From Phenylobacterium immobile (ATCC 35973) (GTDB lineage Bacteria; Pseudomonadota; Alphaproteobacteria; Caulobacterales; Caulobacteraceae): a DNA stretch of 64,000 bases. The position numbers were made by a program, and so were the translations under genes. The stretch is taken from the NCBI RefSeq assembly GCF_001375595.1, contig NZ_CVJQ01000001.1:1302001-1366000 (forward strand). Reading direction: 5' to 3'. The first letter of the stretch is position 1. Every line of letters starts with the position of its first letter. This document shows positions 17,915-27,769 of the stretch, one piece after another. The notes beneath the pieces are model-generated. The model saw only the letters and a list, made by a program, of their open reading frames with translations. It had not been told where the DNA came from and did not search any database.

Positions 17915-19495
17915 ATGCCTCAAGCTCCTGAACCCGTCTCTCGCAACGAGAGCGAACGCGTCATCATCTTCGACACCACCATGCGCGACGGCGAGCAATC
18001 GCCAGGCGCGTCGATGTCTCTGGAAGAGAAGCTGGAGCTTTCGAAGATCCTCGAGGACATGCGCGTCGACGTCATCGAGGCCGGCTTCCCCATCGCCTCC
18101 AAGGGCGACTTCGACGCCGTCAACCAGATCGCCCAGATCGTCACCGAAAGCGTCGTCTGCGGCCTGGCCCGCGCCAGCCAGGGCGACATCGAGCGCGCCG
18201 GCGAAGCTCTGCGCCCCGCCAAGCGCAGCCGCATTCACACCTTCATCTCCACCAGCCCGGTCCACATGAAGTGGAAGCTGCAGATGGAGCCGGAGCAGGT
18301 GCTGGATATGGTGGCCCGTTCGGTCGCCCACGCCCGCAACTGGACCGACGATGTCGAATGGTCGGCCGAGGACGCCACCCGCACGGAGCGGGACTTCCTG
18401 CGCCGCTGCGTCCAGGCGGCTATCAAGTCCGGCGCCACGACGATCAACATCCCCGACACGGTAGGCTACACTTACCCCAGCGAGTACGCCGACATCTTCC
18501 GCGACCTGATCGAGAACGTGCCGGGCGCCGACGGCGTCATCTTCTCGACCCACTGCCACAACGACCTGGGCCTGGCGGTCGCCAACAGCCTCGCCGGCGT
18601 GCAGGGCGGCGCGCGCCAGATCGAGTGCGCCATGAACGGCATCGGCGAGCGGGCCGGCAACGCGGCCCTGGAAGAGGTCGTCATGGCCCTGAAGGTCCGC
18701 GGCGACCGCCTGCAGCGCTACACCAACATCGACTCCACCCAGATCACCCGCGCCAGCCGCTACGTTTCAGCGATCACTGGCTTCCCTGTCCAATACAACA
18801 AGGCCATCGTCGGCAAGAACGCCTTCGCTCACGAGAGCGGCATCCACCAGGACGGGATGCTGAAGAACGCCGAGACCTACGAAATCATGAAGCCGGAAGA
18901 TGTGGGGCAGGGCGCCACGAATCTGGTGATGGGCAAGCACTCGGGCCGCCACGCCTTCCGCGAAAAGTTGAAGTCGTTGGGCTACGACCTGGGCCAGAAC
19001 GCGTTAAACGACGCCTTCGGCCGATTCAAGGACCTGGCTGACCGCAAGAAGCACGTCTACGACGACGACATCATCGCCCTCGTGGACGACGCCCTGGCCT
19101 CGGGCGCGGACCGCATCCAGGTGAAGTCCTTGCGTGTCATCGCGGGCACCGAAGGCCCCCAGGAAGCCGAACTGACGGTCATCATCGACGGCGTCGACCG
19201 CTCTTCGACCGCGACCGGCGACGGCCCAGTCGACGCGGTGTTCAACGCAATCCAACAGGTCGCGCCGCACAACGCCATGCTGCGTCTGTTCCAGGTGCAC
19301 GCCGTGACTGAAGGAACGGACGCTCAGGCCCAGGTCTCGGTCCGCCTGGAGGAAGATGGCCGCATCGCCACCGGCCAGGCCGCCGACACCGACACGCTCA
19401 CCGCCTCGGCCAAAGCCTATATCAATGCGCTGAACAACCTCTTTGCGCGCAAGGAAAAGACCGCCCCCGGCGGTCGGGTCGCCACCCGCTTCTAA
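17915..19495 (+). CDS. leuA: 2-isopropylmalate synthase
   Basis: A 526-residue enzyme catalysing the committed step of leucine synthesis, condensing acetyl-CoA with 2-oxoisovalerate. The TIM-barrel catalytic domain has DTTMRDGEQSPG (metal and substrate site, residues about 21-32), the HCHNDLGLAVAN metal histidines and AMNGIGERAGNAALEEV. The C-terminal regulatory (LeuA dimer) domain spans about residues 395-520 and is where leucine feedback inhibition acts in the family. The ATG at 17915 fits the usual N-terminus. It is preceded by a Leu-rich leader frame and a hairpin, so I infer attenuation-like control. Confidence 0.95.
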   Translation: MPQAPEPVSRNESERVIIFDTTMRDGEQSPGASMSLEEKLELSKILEDMRVDVIEAGFPIASKGDFDAVNQIAQIVTESVVCGLARASQGDIERAGEALRPAKRSRIHTFISTSPVHMKWKLQMEPEQVLDMVARSVAHARNWTDDVEWSAEDATRTERDFLRRCVQAAIKSGATTINIPDTVGYTYPSEYADIFRDLIENVPGADGVIFSTHCHNDLGLAVANSLAGVQGGARQIECAMNGIGERAGNAALEEVVMALKVRGDRLQRYTNIDSTQITRASRYVSAITGFPVQYNKAIVGKNAFAHESGIHQDGMLKNAETYEIMKPEDVGQGATNLVMGKHSGRHAFREKLKSLGYDLGQNALNDAFGRFKDLADRKKHVYDDDIIALVDDALASGADRIQVKSLRVIAGTEGPQEAELTVIIDGVDRSSTATGDGPVDAVFNAIQQVAPHNAMLRLFQVHAVTEGTDAQAQVSVRLEEDGRIATGQAADTDTLTASAKAYINALNNLFARKEKTAPGGRVATRF

Positions 19496-19501
19496 CCCGC
19501 G

Positions 19502-19530
19502 TGATCGGTCGGATTGATTTTGACCGATCA
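19502..19530. terminator. 9-bp hairpin after leuA
   Basis: TGATCGGTC (19502-19510) and GACCGATCA (19522-19530) are perfectly complementary around an 11-nt loop, just after the leuA stop. No T-run follows, so it is either a weak terminator or a site that sets apart leuA and the exporter gene. Confidence 0.5.
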
Positions 19531-19586
19531 GCCTTGCCTCGCAGACAACGGAGCGCGTAACCCCGCATCGGGGAGCGCGACTGGAC

Positions 19587-20468
19587 ATGCTCTGGATACT
19601 TCTGACCGTGGCTGCGGCGCCCTTGCTGGTCGCCCGCAACGCCATGCAGCGCACGATCGCCGGCGATGGCGGTCCTTGGGGCGCGACGCTCGTGCGTTTT
19701 CTGTTCGGCTTGCCGTTAGCGCTGGTGATCTTCGGCGCCGTCGCCCTGCTGACCCCGGACGCGACGCCGCATGTCTCGCCAAAGTTCTTCATGACGGTCA
19801 GCGCGGGCGCCATGGCGCAGATGTGCGCAACCGCATTTCTCTTGGCGTCGATGCGACGCTCGGGCTTCGCCGTCGCCACAATGGTGCAGCAGTGCGCGTT
19901 GCCGCTCTCGGCGATCATCGGCTGGCTGGCCTTGGGCGATAATCTGAGTCTGCAGGGTTGGATGGGCATCGCGCTCGCCACCCTTGGCGTGACGGTGCTC
20001 TCTTGGCCCAAGGCCGATGCGGCCAAGGGGTCGACCTTGGGTATCGCATTCGGCGTGGGCGCGGGGTTCTGCTTCGCCGTCAGCCTGAATGCGTTCCGTC
20101 AGGCGGGTCTCAGCCTGGATCCAGCCCACCCGATCTATGCCGGCTCGGCGTCGGTTTGCGTTGCGCAGGCGGTGCAATCCATTGTGCTGGGCGGGGCGCT
20201 GGCCATCTTGCGGCCGCACGTCCTGATCGCCGTGGTCAAGGCCTGGCGGCCGTCGCTGTTCGCCGGCCTGTTCGGCTCTCTGGCGTCCGCCTGCTGGTTT
20301 GCGGCGTTGACGATGGCGCCGGCTGGCGCGGTCCGCGCCGTAGGCGTCATCGAGACCCCCATCGCGGCGGCGGCCGGCCACAGGCTGTTCCGCGAGCGGC
20401 TGTCGCTACGTCAAATGATCGGTGGTCTGCTGACGGCGGCGGGCGTCGTCGCCACCGCGCTCGGCTGA
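19587..20468 (+). CDS. DMT-superfamily (EamA) transporter
   Basis: A 293-residue membrane protein with about ten hydrophobic helices arranged as two EamA halves, the drug/metabolite transporter fold. Landmarks are AMAQMCATAFLLASMRRSGFAVATMVQQCALPLSAIIGWLALGD in the first half and the mirrored SACWFAALTMAPAGAVRAVGVIETPIAA in the second. It probably exports a small metabolite; its position after leuA hints at amino acids, but that is weak inference. Confidence 0.88.
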   Translation: MLWILLTVAAAPLLVARNAMQRTIAGDGGPWGATLVRFLFGLPLALVIFGAVALLTPDATPHVSPKFFMTVSAGAMAQMCATAFLLASMRRSGFAVATMVQQCALPLSAIIGWLALGDNLSLQGWMGIALATLGVTVLSWPKADAAKGSTLGIAFGVGAGFCFAVSLNAFRQAGLSLDPAHPIYAGSASVCVAQAVQSIVLGGALAILRPHVLIAVVKAWRPSLFAGLFGSLASACWFAALTMAPAGAVRAVGVIETPIAAAAGHRLFRERLSLRQMIGGLLTAAGVVATALG

Positions 20469-20600
20469 TCGGGCCCGTCCGACAGCCGGCGTCTTCGAGG
20501 TGTTCGCATAAGGCCTTGAAATCACCATGGGGTCGGGGCACAGCTTCGTGCTCTCCGGAAAGCCGCTGCAAAGCCTTCGCCCCCAGCTCCAGGGCCCTAA

Positions 20601-21644
<1,044 letters not shown>

Positions 21645-21673
21645 CCAGCTTGGCCTTAAAGACGAGTGTGATC

Positions 21674-21689
21674 GGCGGCTAAAGCCGCC
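21674..21689. repeat. Short hairpin in the mreB-mreC spacer
   Basis: GGCGGCT (21674-21680) and AGCCGCC (21683-21689) form a 7-bp perfect inverted repeat with a tiny loop and no T-run. It may lower read-through into mreC or protect the mreB message end. Confidence 0.4.
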
Positions 21690-21740
21690 GCCAAGTCCCT
21701 AGACGGGCGGCGGGGGCTCCGCTGGAGGCGATACAAGTCA

Positions 21741-22820
21741 GTGTCCTTGAGGGGCAGTCCGCTCGGTGAACTGAAGGTGCCGCTCACCTGGACGGCCGCC
21801 GTGGCTGTCGTCGTGGCGGCCATAGCCGGCGTCGTGTTGCTGGTCAGCGACCGTTATGACCCCGACGTAAGCGGGGCCTACGGCCAAGCGCGGGAGATGG
21901 CCGACACGGCCATCAAGCCCGTCGGGCAAACGCTGACCGCGCCGGTGCGCTGGGTCGGTGGCGGCTTCGCCCGGATCGGCGATTACCTTTTCGCAGGATC
22001 ACAAAACCGCAAGCTCAAGGCCGAGCTTGTCGAGGCGCGTCAGTGGCGCGACGTCGCCCTGGCCCTGCGCGACACCAATGAGCGGTACAGGTCGTTGCTC
22101 GGTCTTCGGACCGATCCGCCGATCCCGATGGTCGCCGCCCGTGTCGTCACGGACTCTCGGGGGCCCTTCGCCAATACCAGGATCGCCAACGCCGGCGCCG
22201 AAGCCGGCGTGAAGTCCGGCAACCCGGTGATGAGCGAAACAGGCCTCGTAGGGCGCGTGATCGGCGTGGCGCCGGGCGCCAGTCGGATCCTGCTTTTGAC
22301 CGATGTGGCCTCCCGCACACCGGTAATGATCGATCGGACCAATGCGCGCGCCATCCTCACCGGCGACGGCGGCGGGGCGCCGCGGCTCGACTATATGCGC
22401 GGCCAGAACCCGGTGAAGAATGGCGACCGTGTCGTCACCTCCGGCGATGGCGGCGTCTTTCCGCGCGGCCTGCCGGTCGGCGTCGCCGTGCGCGGCCTCG
22501 ACGGACGCTGGCGGGTGGAGTTGGCGGCTGACCGTACGCCCATCGACTATGTGAAAATACTGCTGTTCGTCGACTTTACGCAACTAGCCGACCAGGCTGC
22601 GCTGGCCCGCGCCAACTTACCGCCGCCGACGTTGGGCGGCGCAGCCCCAACCGTCACCGCCCAGTTGCCGCCACAGCCCGCCCAGCCACGGCCAACGCCG
22701 CGTCCGCGGCCACAGCCGCTGCCCCCCCCTTCGTCCGCGCCACCTCATGTCCGGCCCGCCCCGCCGCCGGCGACTGCGCCGCCCGCGCCGACGCTTGATG
22801 TTGAAGAGCCGATCTTTTGA
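21741..22820 (+). CDS. mreC: Rod shape-determining protein MreC
   Basis: A 359-residue bitopic periplasmic scaffold that links MreB and MreD to PBP2. One N-terminal transmembrane helix (about residues 15-35) is followed by a coiled coil (about 85-115, NRKLKAELVEARQW) and the twin beta-domain core with ILLLTDVASRTPVMIDRTNARAIL and VVTSGDGGVFPRGLPVGV. The tail, about residues 293-355, is very Pro/Ala-rich and longer than in many MreC proteins. The start is GTG at 21741 with GGAGG 12 nt upstream. Confidence 0.95.
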   Translation: MSLRGSPLGELKVPLTWTAAVAVVVAAIAGVVLLVSDRYDPDVSGAYGQAREMADTAIKPVGQTLTAPVRWVGGGFARIGDYLFAGSQNRKLKAELVEARQWRDVALALRDTNERYRSLLGLRTDPPIPMVAARVVTDSRGPFANTRIANAGAEAGVKSGNPVMSETGLVGRVIGVAPGASRILLLTDVASRTPVMIDRTNARAILTGDGGGAPRLDYMRGQNPVKNGDRVVTSGDGGVFPRGLPVGVAVRGLDGRWRVELAADRTPIDYVKILLFVDFTQLADQAALARANLPPPTLGGAAPTVTAQLPPQPAQPRPTPRPRPQPLPPPSSAPPHVRPAPPPATAPPAPTLDVEEPIF

Positions 22821-23326
22821 GTCCGGCCCGCGGCCTGAATCCTTGGCTCTGGATTGGCGCGCCAATGCTGCAAGTCTTGGCTGCGACGGCGCTGTTCGCC
22901 ATCCCGCTCCGTATCTTCGGCCTTCAAGCGCCAGAGCCGGTGTTCGCCATGGCGCCCGCCTTCGCGTGGGCGGCGATCCGGCCGTCCATCATCGCGCCGT
23001 TCGCCGTGCTAGGCCTTGGCTTGGCGCTCGACTACTTGTGGGGAGGCCCGCAGGGGCTGTGGAGTCTCTGCCTGCTCCTGACCTATGCCCTGGCTCTGTC
23101 GGGACGCAACATGTTGGCCGGGCAGGGACGGATGGCGATGTTCGTCTGGTACGCCGCGCTCACCGCACTGTCATTCTCCATGGGGTGGTTGATCATCGCC
23201 CTTATGACCGGAACGGCGCCGACGTTGATGGGTCTTGGCCTGCAGTTCCTGGCGACCATCGCCCTTTATCCCTTCGCCCAACGTCTGATCGATCTGTTCG
23301 AAGACGCTGACGTCCGGTTCAGGTAA
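22817..23326 (+). CDS. mreD: Rod shape-determining protein MreD
   Basis: A 169-residue inner-membrane protein with about five hydrophobic segments and an FAWAAIRP/LDYLWGGPQGLWSL middle region typical of MreD, a partner of MreC in the elongasome. The start is TTG at 22817, overlapping the mreC stop in TTGA, so translation is coupled to mreC. A 16-nt gap leads to the PBP2 gene. Confidence 0.92.
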   Translation: MSPARGLNPWLWIGAPMLQVLAATALFAIPLRIFGLQAPEPVFAMAPAFAWAAIRPSIIAPFAVLGLGLALDYLWGGPQGLWSLCLLLTYALALSGRNMLAGQGRMAMFVWYAALTALSFSMGWLIIALMTGTAPTLMGLGLQFLATIALYPFAQRLIDLFEDADVRFR

Positions 23327-23342
23327 GGTCTGACTTAAAGTT

Positions 23343-25322
23343 ATGTCCGGGCCGCAGATTTTCTTCGCCGAGGTCAACGAGCGACAGGGCGTCTTCCATC
23401 GCCGCGCCTTCCTGCTGGGCGGCATGGCGGGCCTGGGTCTCGCTGCGCTCGGCGGTCGCCTTGCGCACCTGCAGTTGGTCGACACCCAGCGCTACGAAAA
23501 GCTCGCGGTCTCCAATCAGTTCAACTTCAAACTGGTCCCACCCCCGCGGGGTCTGATCCTTGACCGAAACGGCGCCGTCCTGGCGGCCAACCGACCGAAT
23601 TTCCGGGTGCTCGTCTCCCGTGAGAAGGACGTCGACGTCGCAGCGACGCTGAGGACCTTGGCGAACTTTGTCCCGATGGATGAGGCCCGGCAAAGGCGCA
23701 TCGAACGCGAGATCACCAACGCGCCGCGCCGCGCGCCCGTCTCGGCGCTTGAGGATCTTACCTGGGATCAGTTCTCCGCGATCAATGTCCGCGCGCCGGA
23801 ATTGAATGGCGTCACCGCCGATATGGGCGAGGTGCGCGTCTACCCTGACGGCGGCGCCTTCGCCCACGTCATCGGTTACGTCGCTAAGGTCAACAAGGAG
23901 GATTTGACGGATACAGGCCCCAACGCCGATCCGATCATGCTTCATCCAGGCTTTCGGATCGGCAAGCAGGGGGTCGAGAAGGCCTTCGACCTCGAGCTGC
24001 GCGGCCGGCCCGGCGCCCAGAAGGTCGAGGTCGACGCCAATGGCCGCGAGGTGCGCCACGACACGGACGGCGACATCGCCGCCGTGCCGGGCAAGACCGT
24101 CCAACTCACCCTGGACATCGATGTGCAGAACCGCGCCCTCGAGGTTTTCGGCGAGGAGAGCGGCGGGGCCGTCATGGTCGACTGCCGCAACGGCGACATC
24201 CTGTGCATGCTGTCGGCGCCGAGTTTTGACGCCAACCGTTTCGTGCGCGGCCTGCAGTCGGCGGAGTATCGCGCGCTCGCAAACTATGAGCGAAAGCCCC
24301 TGCTGGATAAGTGCCTGTCCGGCACCTATCCGCCGGGCTCGACCTTTAAGACCATGACCAGCATGGCGGCGTTGGAAGCCGGCGTCGATCCAAGCCAGAC
24401 GGTGTTCTGCGGCGGCGGCATGTACTTCGGCGGCCGCTACTTCCGCTGCCACAAGCACGGCGGCCACGGGCCGCAGACCATGCACGACGCGCTGCGGAAC
24501 TCCTGCGACGTGTACTTCTATGCCGTGGCCGCGCGCATCGGCCCCGACCGCATCGCCGCCGTCGCCAAGAACTTCGGCCTGGGCCAGATCTTCGACATCG
24601 GCATTCCCGGTCAGAAGCGCGGCGTGGTGCCTTCCACCGAATGGGTTCGCACCCATCGCAAGCGTGATCCGAAATGGCACCCGGGGGAGTCGCTGAGCTA
24701 TGGGATCGGCCAGGGCATGCTGACCGTGAACTGCCTGCAGTTGGCGGTGATGACCGCCCGCCTGGCCAACGGCAAGAAGGCGCTCAATCCACGTCTCGTG
24801 CGCTCCATCGGCGGAATCGACCAGCCTTCGGGCGCGGAGGCGCCAGATCTCCCCTATTCAGCGGAACACATCGCCTACGTGCGCGGCGGTATGGCCGCGG
24901 TGACCGAGATCGGCGGCACCGGCTATCGCAACAGCCAGCTGGGCCTGGGCGATATCTTGATGGCCGGCAAGACCGGCACGGCCCAGGTTTATAGTTACAA
25001 GGCCGGCATGCCCCGCGGCCAGAGCGGCCCTTGGCGCCTGCGCGACCACGGCCTCTTCGTCGCCTTCGCGCCGATCGATAGGCCGCGCTACGCGATCGCC
25101 GTCATCGTCCAGCATGGCCTGGGGGGATCCACCGCCGCCGCGCCGCGGGCGCGCGAGATCATGCGCACGGCTTTGCTCAAGGACCCGGAAATCCGCGCGC
25201 GCATCGAACAGCCTTTGCCAATGCCGGAGCTTGCGCCGGACCCGGAGGAGGGCGCCGTTCCCGACGCGCCGACGGATGCGGCGGATATCGCTCGCGGCCT
25301 GGCCGAGGCTGGCCCGGCATGA
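23343..25322 (+). CDS. mrdA: Penicillin-binding protein 2 (peptidoglycan transpeptidase)
   Basis: A 659-residue class B PBP that cross-links new peptidoglycan during elongation. A short cytoplasmic start, one transmembrane segment (about residues 25-42), the pedestal/dimerisation domain with RGLILDRNGAVLAANRP, and the transpeptidase domain are present. Its three motifs are S333-T-F-K336, S387-C-D389 and K543-T-G545, all in the correct order. The start overlaps no gene, but the stop overlaps rodA by 4 nt (ATGA). The acidic Pro-rich tail after residue 620 is a variable extension. Confidence 0.96.
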   Translation: MSGPQIFFAEVNERQGVFHRRAFLLGGMAGLGLAALGGRLAHLQLVDTQRYEKLAVSNQFNFKLVPPPRGLILDRNGAVLAANRPNFRVLVSREKDVDVAATLRTLANFVPMDEARQRRIEREITNAPRRAPVSALEDLTWDQFSAINVRAPELNGVTADMGEVRVYPDGGAFAHVIGYVAKVNKEDLTDTGPNADPIMLHPGFRIGKQGVEKAFDLELRGRPGAQKVEVDANGREVRHDTDGDIAAVPGKTVQLTLDIDVQNRALEVFGEESGGAVMVDCRNGDILCMLSAPSFDANRFVRGLQSAEYRALANYERKPLLDKCLSGTYPPGSTFKTMTSMAALEAGVDPSQTVFCGGGMYFGGRYFRCHKHGGHGPQTMHDALRNSCDVYFYAVAARIGPDRIAAVAKNFGLGQIFDIGIPGQKRGVVPSTEWVRTHRKRDPKWHPGESLSYGIGQGMLTVNCLQLAVMTARLANGKKALNPRLVRSIGGIDQPSGAEAPDLPYSAEHIAYVRGGMAAVTEIGGTGYRNSQLGLGDILMAGKTGTAQVYSYKAGMPRGQSGPWRLRDHGLFVAFAPIDRPRYAIAVIVQHGLGGSTAAAPRAREIMRTALLKDPEIRARIEQPLPMPELAPDPEEGAVPDAPTDAADIARGLAEAGPA

Positions 25323-26473
25323 CCGTCTCGGCTCTCACCCGACCGGGCGAACGCGACCGGCTGATCGTCAAGATTGGCCAGATCGATTGGTTCTTCGCGC
25401 TGACCCTGTGCCTGATCGCCGGTGCCGGTGGGCTGATGTTGTTCTCCGTCGCCGGCTCCAGCTGGGAGCCCTGGGCGATCAATCATGTGATCCGCTTTGG
25501 CATATGCCTGGCGTTGATGACCGGCCTGGCGCTCATCGATATCCGCGTGTGGTTCGCCATGGCCTACCCCGTCTATGCGGTGGGTCTGCTGCTGCTGGTG
25601 GCGGTGGAGATCATCGGCGATGTGCGGCTTGGCGCCCAGCGGTGGCTATCGATCGGCGCTTTCAGCTTCCAGCCGTCGGAGATCATGAAGATCGGCATCG
25701 TCATGGCTCTGGCGCGGCTCTACCACGGGGCGCCGGCCTACGCGGCGAAGATGTCCTGGTGGCTGCTGATCCCCGCGGCGATGGTTATGGCGCCGGTGCT
25801 TCTCGTGGCCCACCAGCCGGACCTCGGCACCGCCATGCTGATCTTCATGACGGGCGCGGCGATCATCGTCCTCGCCGGGTTGTCCTGGCGGATCATCGGC
25901 GTGCTGGCGGCGATCTTCATCGCTGTCGTCCCGCCCTTCGTGATGTTCGGCATGCACGACTACCAACGCAAGCGCGTGCTGACTTTCCTCGACCCCGAAA
26001 GCGATCCTTCCGGTTCGGGCTATCACATCCTGCAGTCCAAGATCGCCCTCGGTTCGGGAGGCTTCCTGGGCAAGGGGTATGGCCTGGGCTCGCAGAGCCA
26101 GTTGAACTTCCTGCCCGAGAAACAGACAGACTTTATCTTCGCCACGCTGGCCGAAGAGTTCGGCTTCGTCGGCTGTATGTCGGTGCTGGTGCTCTACGCC
26201 GCGGTGATCTTCATGGCGCTCAGGACCGCCTACATCAGCCATTCCCATTTCGGCCGCCTGGCGGCGGCGGGGGTCACACTGACCTTCGCCCTTTATGTCT
26301 TGATCAATGGCGCCATGGTCATGGGCCTGGCTCCGGTGGTGGGCGTGCCCATGCCGCTGCTGTCCTACGGCGGCACCGTCATGATGACCGTGATGATCGG
26401 CTTCGGCCTGGTCCAGTCGGTGCGCGTGCACCGCTACAGCGAGATCACCAGCGGCAAGGGTGCGCTGGTTTAA
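25319..26473 (+). CDS. mrdB: Rod shape-determining glycosyltransferase RodA (SEDS family)
   Basis: A 384-residue polytopic SEDS protein that polymerises lipid II glycan strands with PBP2. About ten hydrophobic helices are visible, with QRWLSIGAFSFQPSEIMKI, the HQPDLGTAM segment and FLPEKQTDFIFATLAEEFGFVG, the last two carrying the conserved catalytic-site acidic residues. LSYGGT near residue 345 completes the family pattern. It is coupled to PBP2 by a 4-nt overlap and ends the elongasome group. Confidence 0.96.
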   Translation: MTVSALTRPGERDRLIVKIGQIDWFFALTLCLIAGAGGLMLFSVAGSSWEPWAINHVIRFGICLALMTGLALIDIRVWFAMAYPVYAVGLLLLVAVEIIGDVRLGAQRWLSIGAFSFQPSEIMKIGIVMALARLYHGAPAYAAKMSWWLLIPAAMVMAPVLLVAHQPDLGTAMLIFMTGAAIIVLAGLSWRIIGVLAAIFIAVVPPFVMFGMHDYQRKRVLTFLDPESDPSGSGYHILQSKIALGSGGFLGKGYGLGSQSQLNFLPEKQTDFIFATLAEEFGFVGCMSVLVLYAAVIFMALRTAYISHSHFGRLAAAGVTLTFALYVLINGAMVMGLAPVVGVPMPLLSYGGTVMMTVMIGFGLVQSVRVHRYSEITSGKGALV

Positions 26474-26537
26474 CCGCCTATATCGTCTCAGTTTCGCTTG
26501 CCTAAATGCGGCGTAATGACTGCGGCGGCATGATCTA

Positions 26538-26603
26538 AAGTATGTTACTGAGCATACTTAGGGTGAATATTTCCTCGGAATATTGCCTCGAATAATCGCT
26601 TGG
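26538..26603. promoter_or_regulatory. AT-rich control region upstream of galE with hairpin and tandem repeats
   Basis: The 267-nt spacer after rodA is markedly AT-richer than its surroundings. It holds AAGTATG (26538-26544) and CATACTT (26553-26559), a perfect inverted repeat. These are followed by three imperfect 12-13-nt direct repeats: AATATTTCCTCGG (26566), AATATTGCCTCG (26579) and AATAATCGCTTGG (26591). These look like regulator binding sites and probably the promoter of galE and the GT14 gene. Confidence 0.5.
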
Positions 26604-26740
26604 TGTTGCGCTCACGCGTGCAGATGCTGAGCGAATACGCAGCGTCTACGAAAATTCTGATTTAATACATAGAGCGGCTCGCTCCGCTTGTGCACACGTT
26701 CATGGCGTTGTCCGGCGACTCCGGCGGCGCGGACACCGCA

Positions 26741-27769
26741 ATGCAAACCGTGCTGGTGATCGGCGGCGCTGGCTACGTCGGCAGCCACTGCTGCAAGCAA
26801 TTCGCCCTTGCCGGATGGCGCGTGGTGACTTTCGACAACCTGTCGACGGGCTGGCGCGACCTTGTGAAGTGGGGCGACTTCATAGAGGGGGATATTCTCG
26901 ACCTGCCGACCTTGAAAGCCGCGATACGGGCGACCACGCCGGATGTTGTCGCGCACTTCGTCGGCCTCACCGACGTCGCCGGTTCGATGGCGGATCCGGC
27001 ATCCTACTATCGGACGAATGTGGTGGGCTCGATGAATGTCGCAGACGCCATGCGCGCCGGCGGCCGGGACAAGATCGTGTTTTCATCGACGGCGGCGACC
27101 TACGGCGCGCCCCAGGTCGAGCTTTTGACTGAAGAACATCGGCAGGAGCCGATTAGCCCCTATGGCTCCACCAAGCTGATCGCAGAACGGATGCTGCTGC
27201 ACTACGAGACGGCCTACGGGCTTCGCTCAGTGGCGCTTCGGTACTTCAACGCCGCCGGCGCAGATCGGGATGGCGACACCGGTGAGCGACATCACCCTGA
27301 AACCCACCTGATCCCTCTGGCGGCGCGAGGCCTGCTTCGTGACGACTATGTCTTCACGATCTTCGGCGAAGACTTCGACACCCGCGATGGCACCGCTGTC
27401 AGGGACTATGTGCATGTCTCTGACCTGGCGCGCGCGCATGTGGCGGCGGCGGACTACCTGGTCGCCGGTGGGATCAGCCAGGCCATAAACCTTGGCTCGG
27501 GAACCGGCTCGACCGTGATGGAAATCGCCAATGCGATTGAAGCGGTGGCGGGGCGCAGGCTCCAGCGGCGCATCGGGCCCCGCCGCGCAGGTGATCCTGC
27601 GGTGCTGGTCGCCTCGAACCAGAAGGCGAAGCGCCTTCTGGGTTGGTCGCCTCGCCCCTTGGGCTTGTCTGAAATCATCCGCACCGCCTGGCGCTGGCAC
27701 AGCGTAACCGACCATGGCTGGGTCGGTCCTAAGACACCCGAAATCTTGCAACCAAGGCTTGTCACATGA
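26741..27769 (+). CDS. galE: UDP-glucose 4-epimerase
   Basis: A roughly 342-residue extended SDR that interconverts UDP-glucose and UDP-galactose. The NAD motif GGAGYVGSH is at the N-terminus, the substrate strand holds SSTAATYG, the catalytic YGSTK (YxxxK) is near residue 142, and VALRYFNAAGAD and RDGTAVRDYVHVSDLA follow. ATG 26741 gives the standard N-terminus; ATG 26702 and GTG 26690 are possible but none has a good ribosome site. The stop overlaps the glycosyltransferase gene by 4 nt, so the sugar nucleotide probably feeds that enzyme or a surface glycan. Confidence 0.9.
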   Translation: MQTVLVIGGAGYVGSHCCKQFALAGWRVVTFDNLSTGWRDLVKWGDFIEGDILDLPTLKAAIRATTPDVVAHFVGLTDVAGSMADPASYYRTNVVGSMNVADAMRAGGRDKIVFSSTAATYGAPQVELLTEEHRQEPISPYGSTKLIAERMLLHYETAYGLRSVALRYFNAAGADRDGDTGERHHPETHLIPLAARGLLRDDYVFTIFGEDFDTRDGTAVRDYVHVSDLARAHVAAADYLVAGGISQAINLGSGTGSTVMEIANAIEAVAGRRLQRRIGPRRAGDPAVLVASNQKAKRLLGWSPRPLGLSEIIRTAWRWHSVTDHGWVGPKTPEILQPRLVT

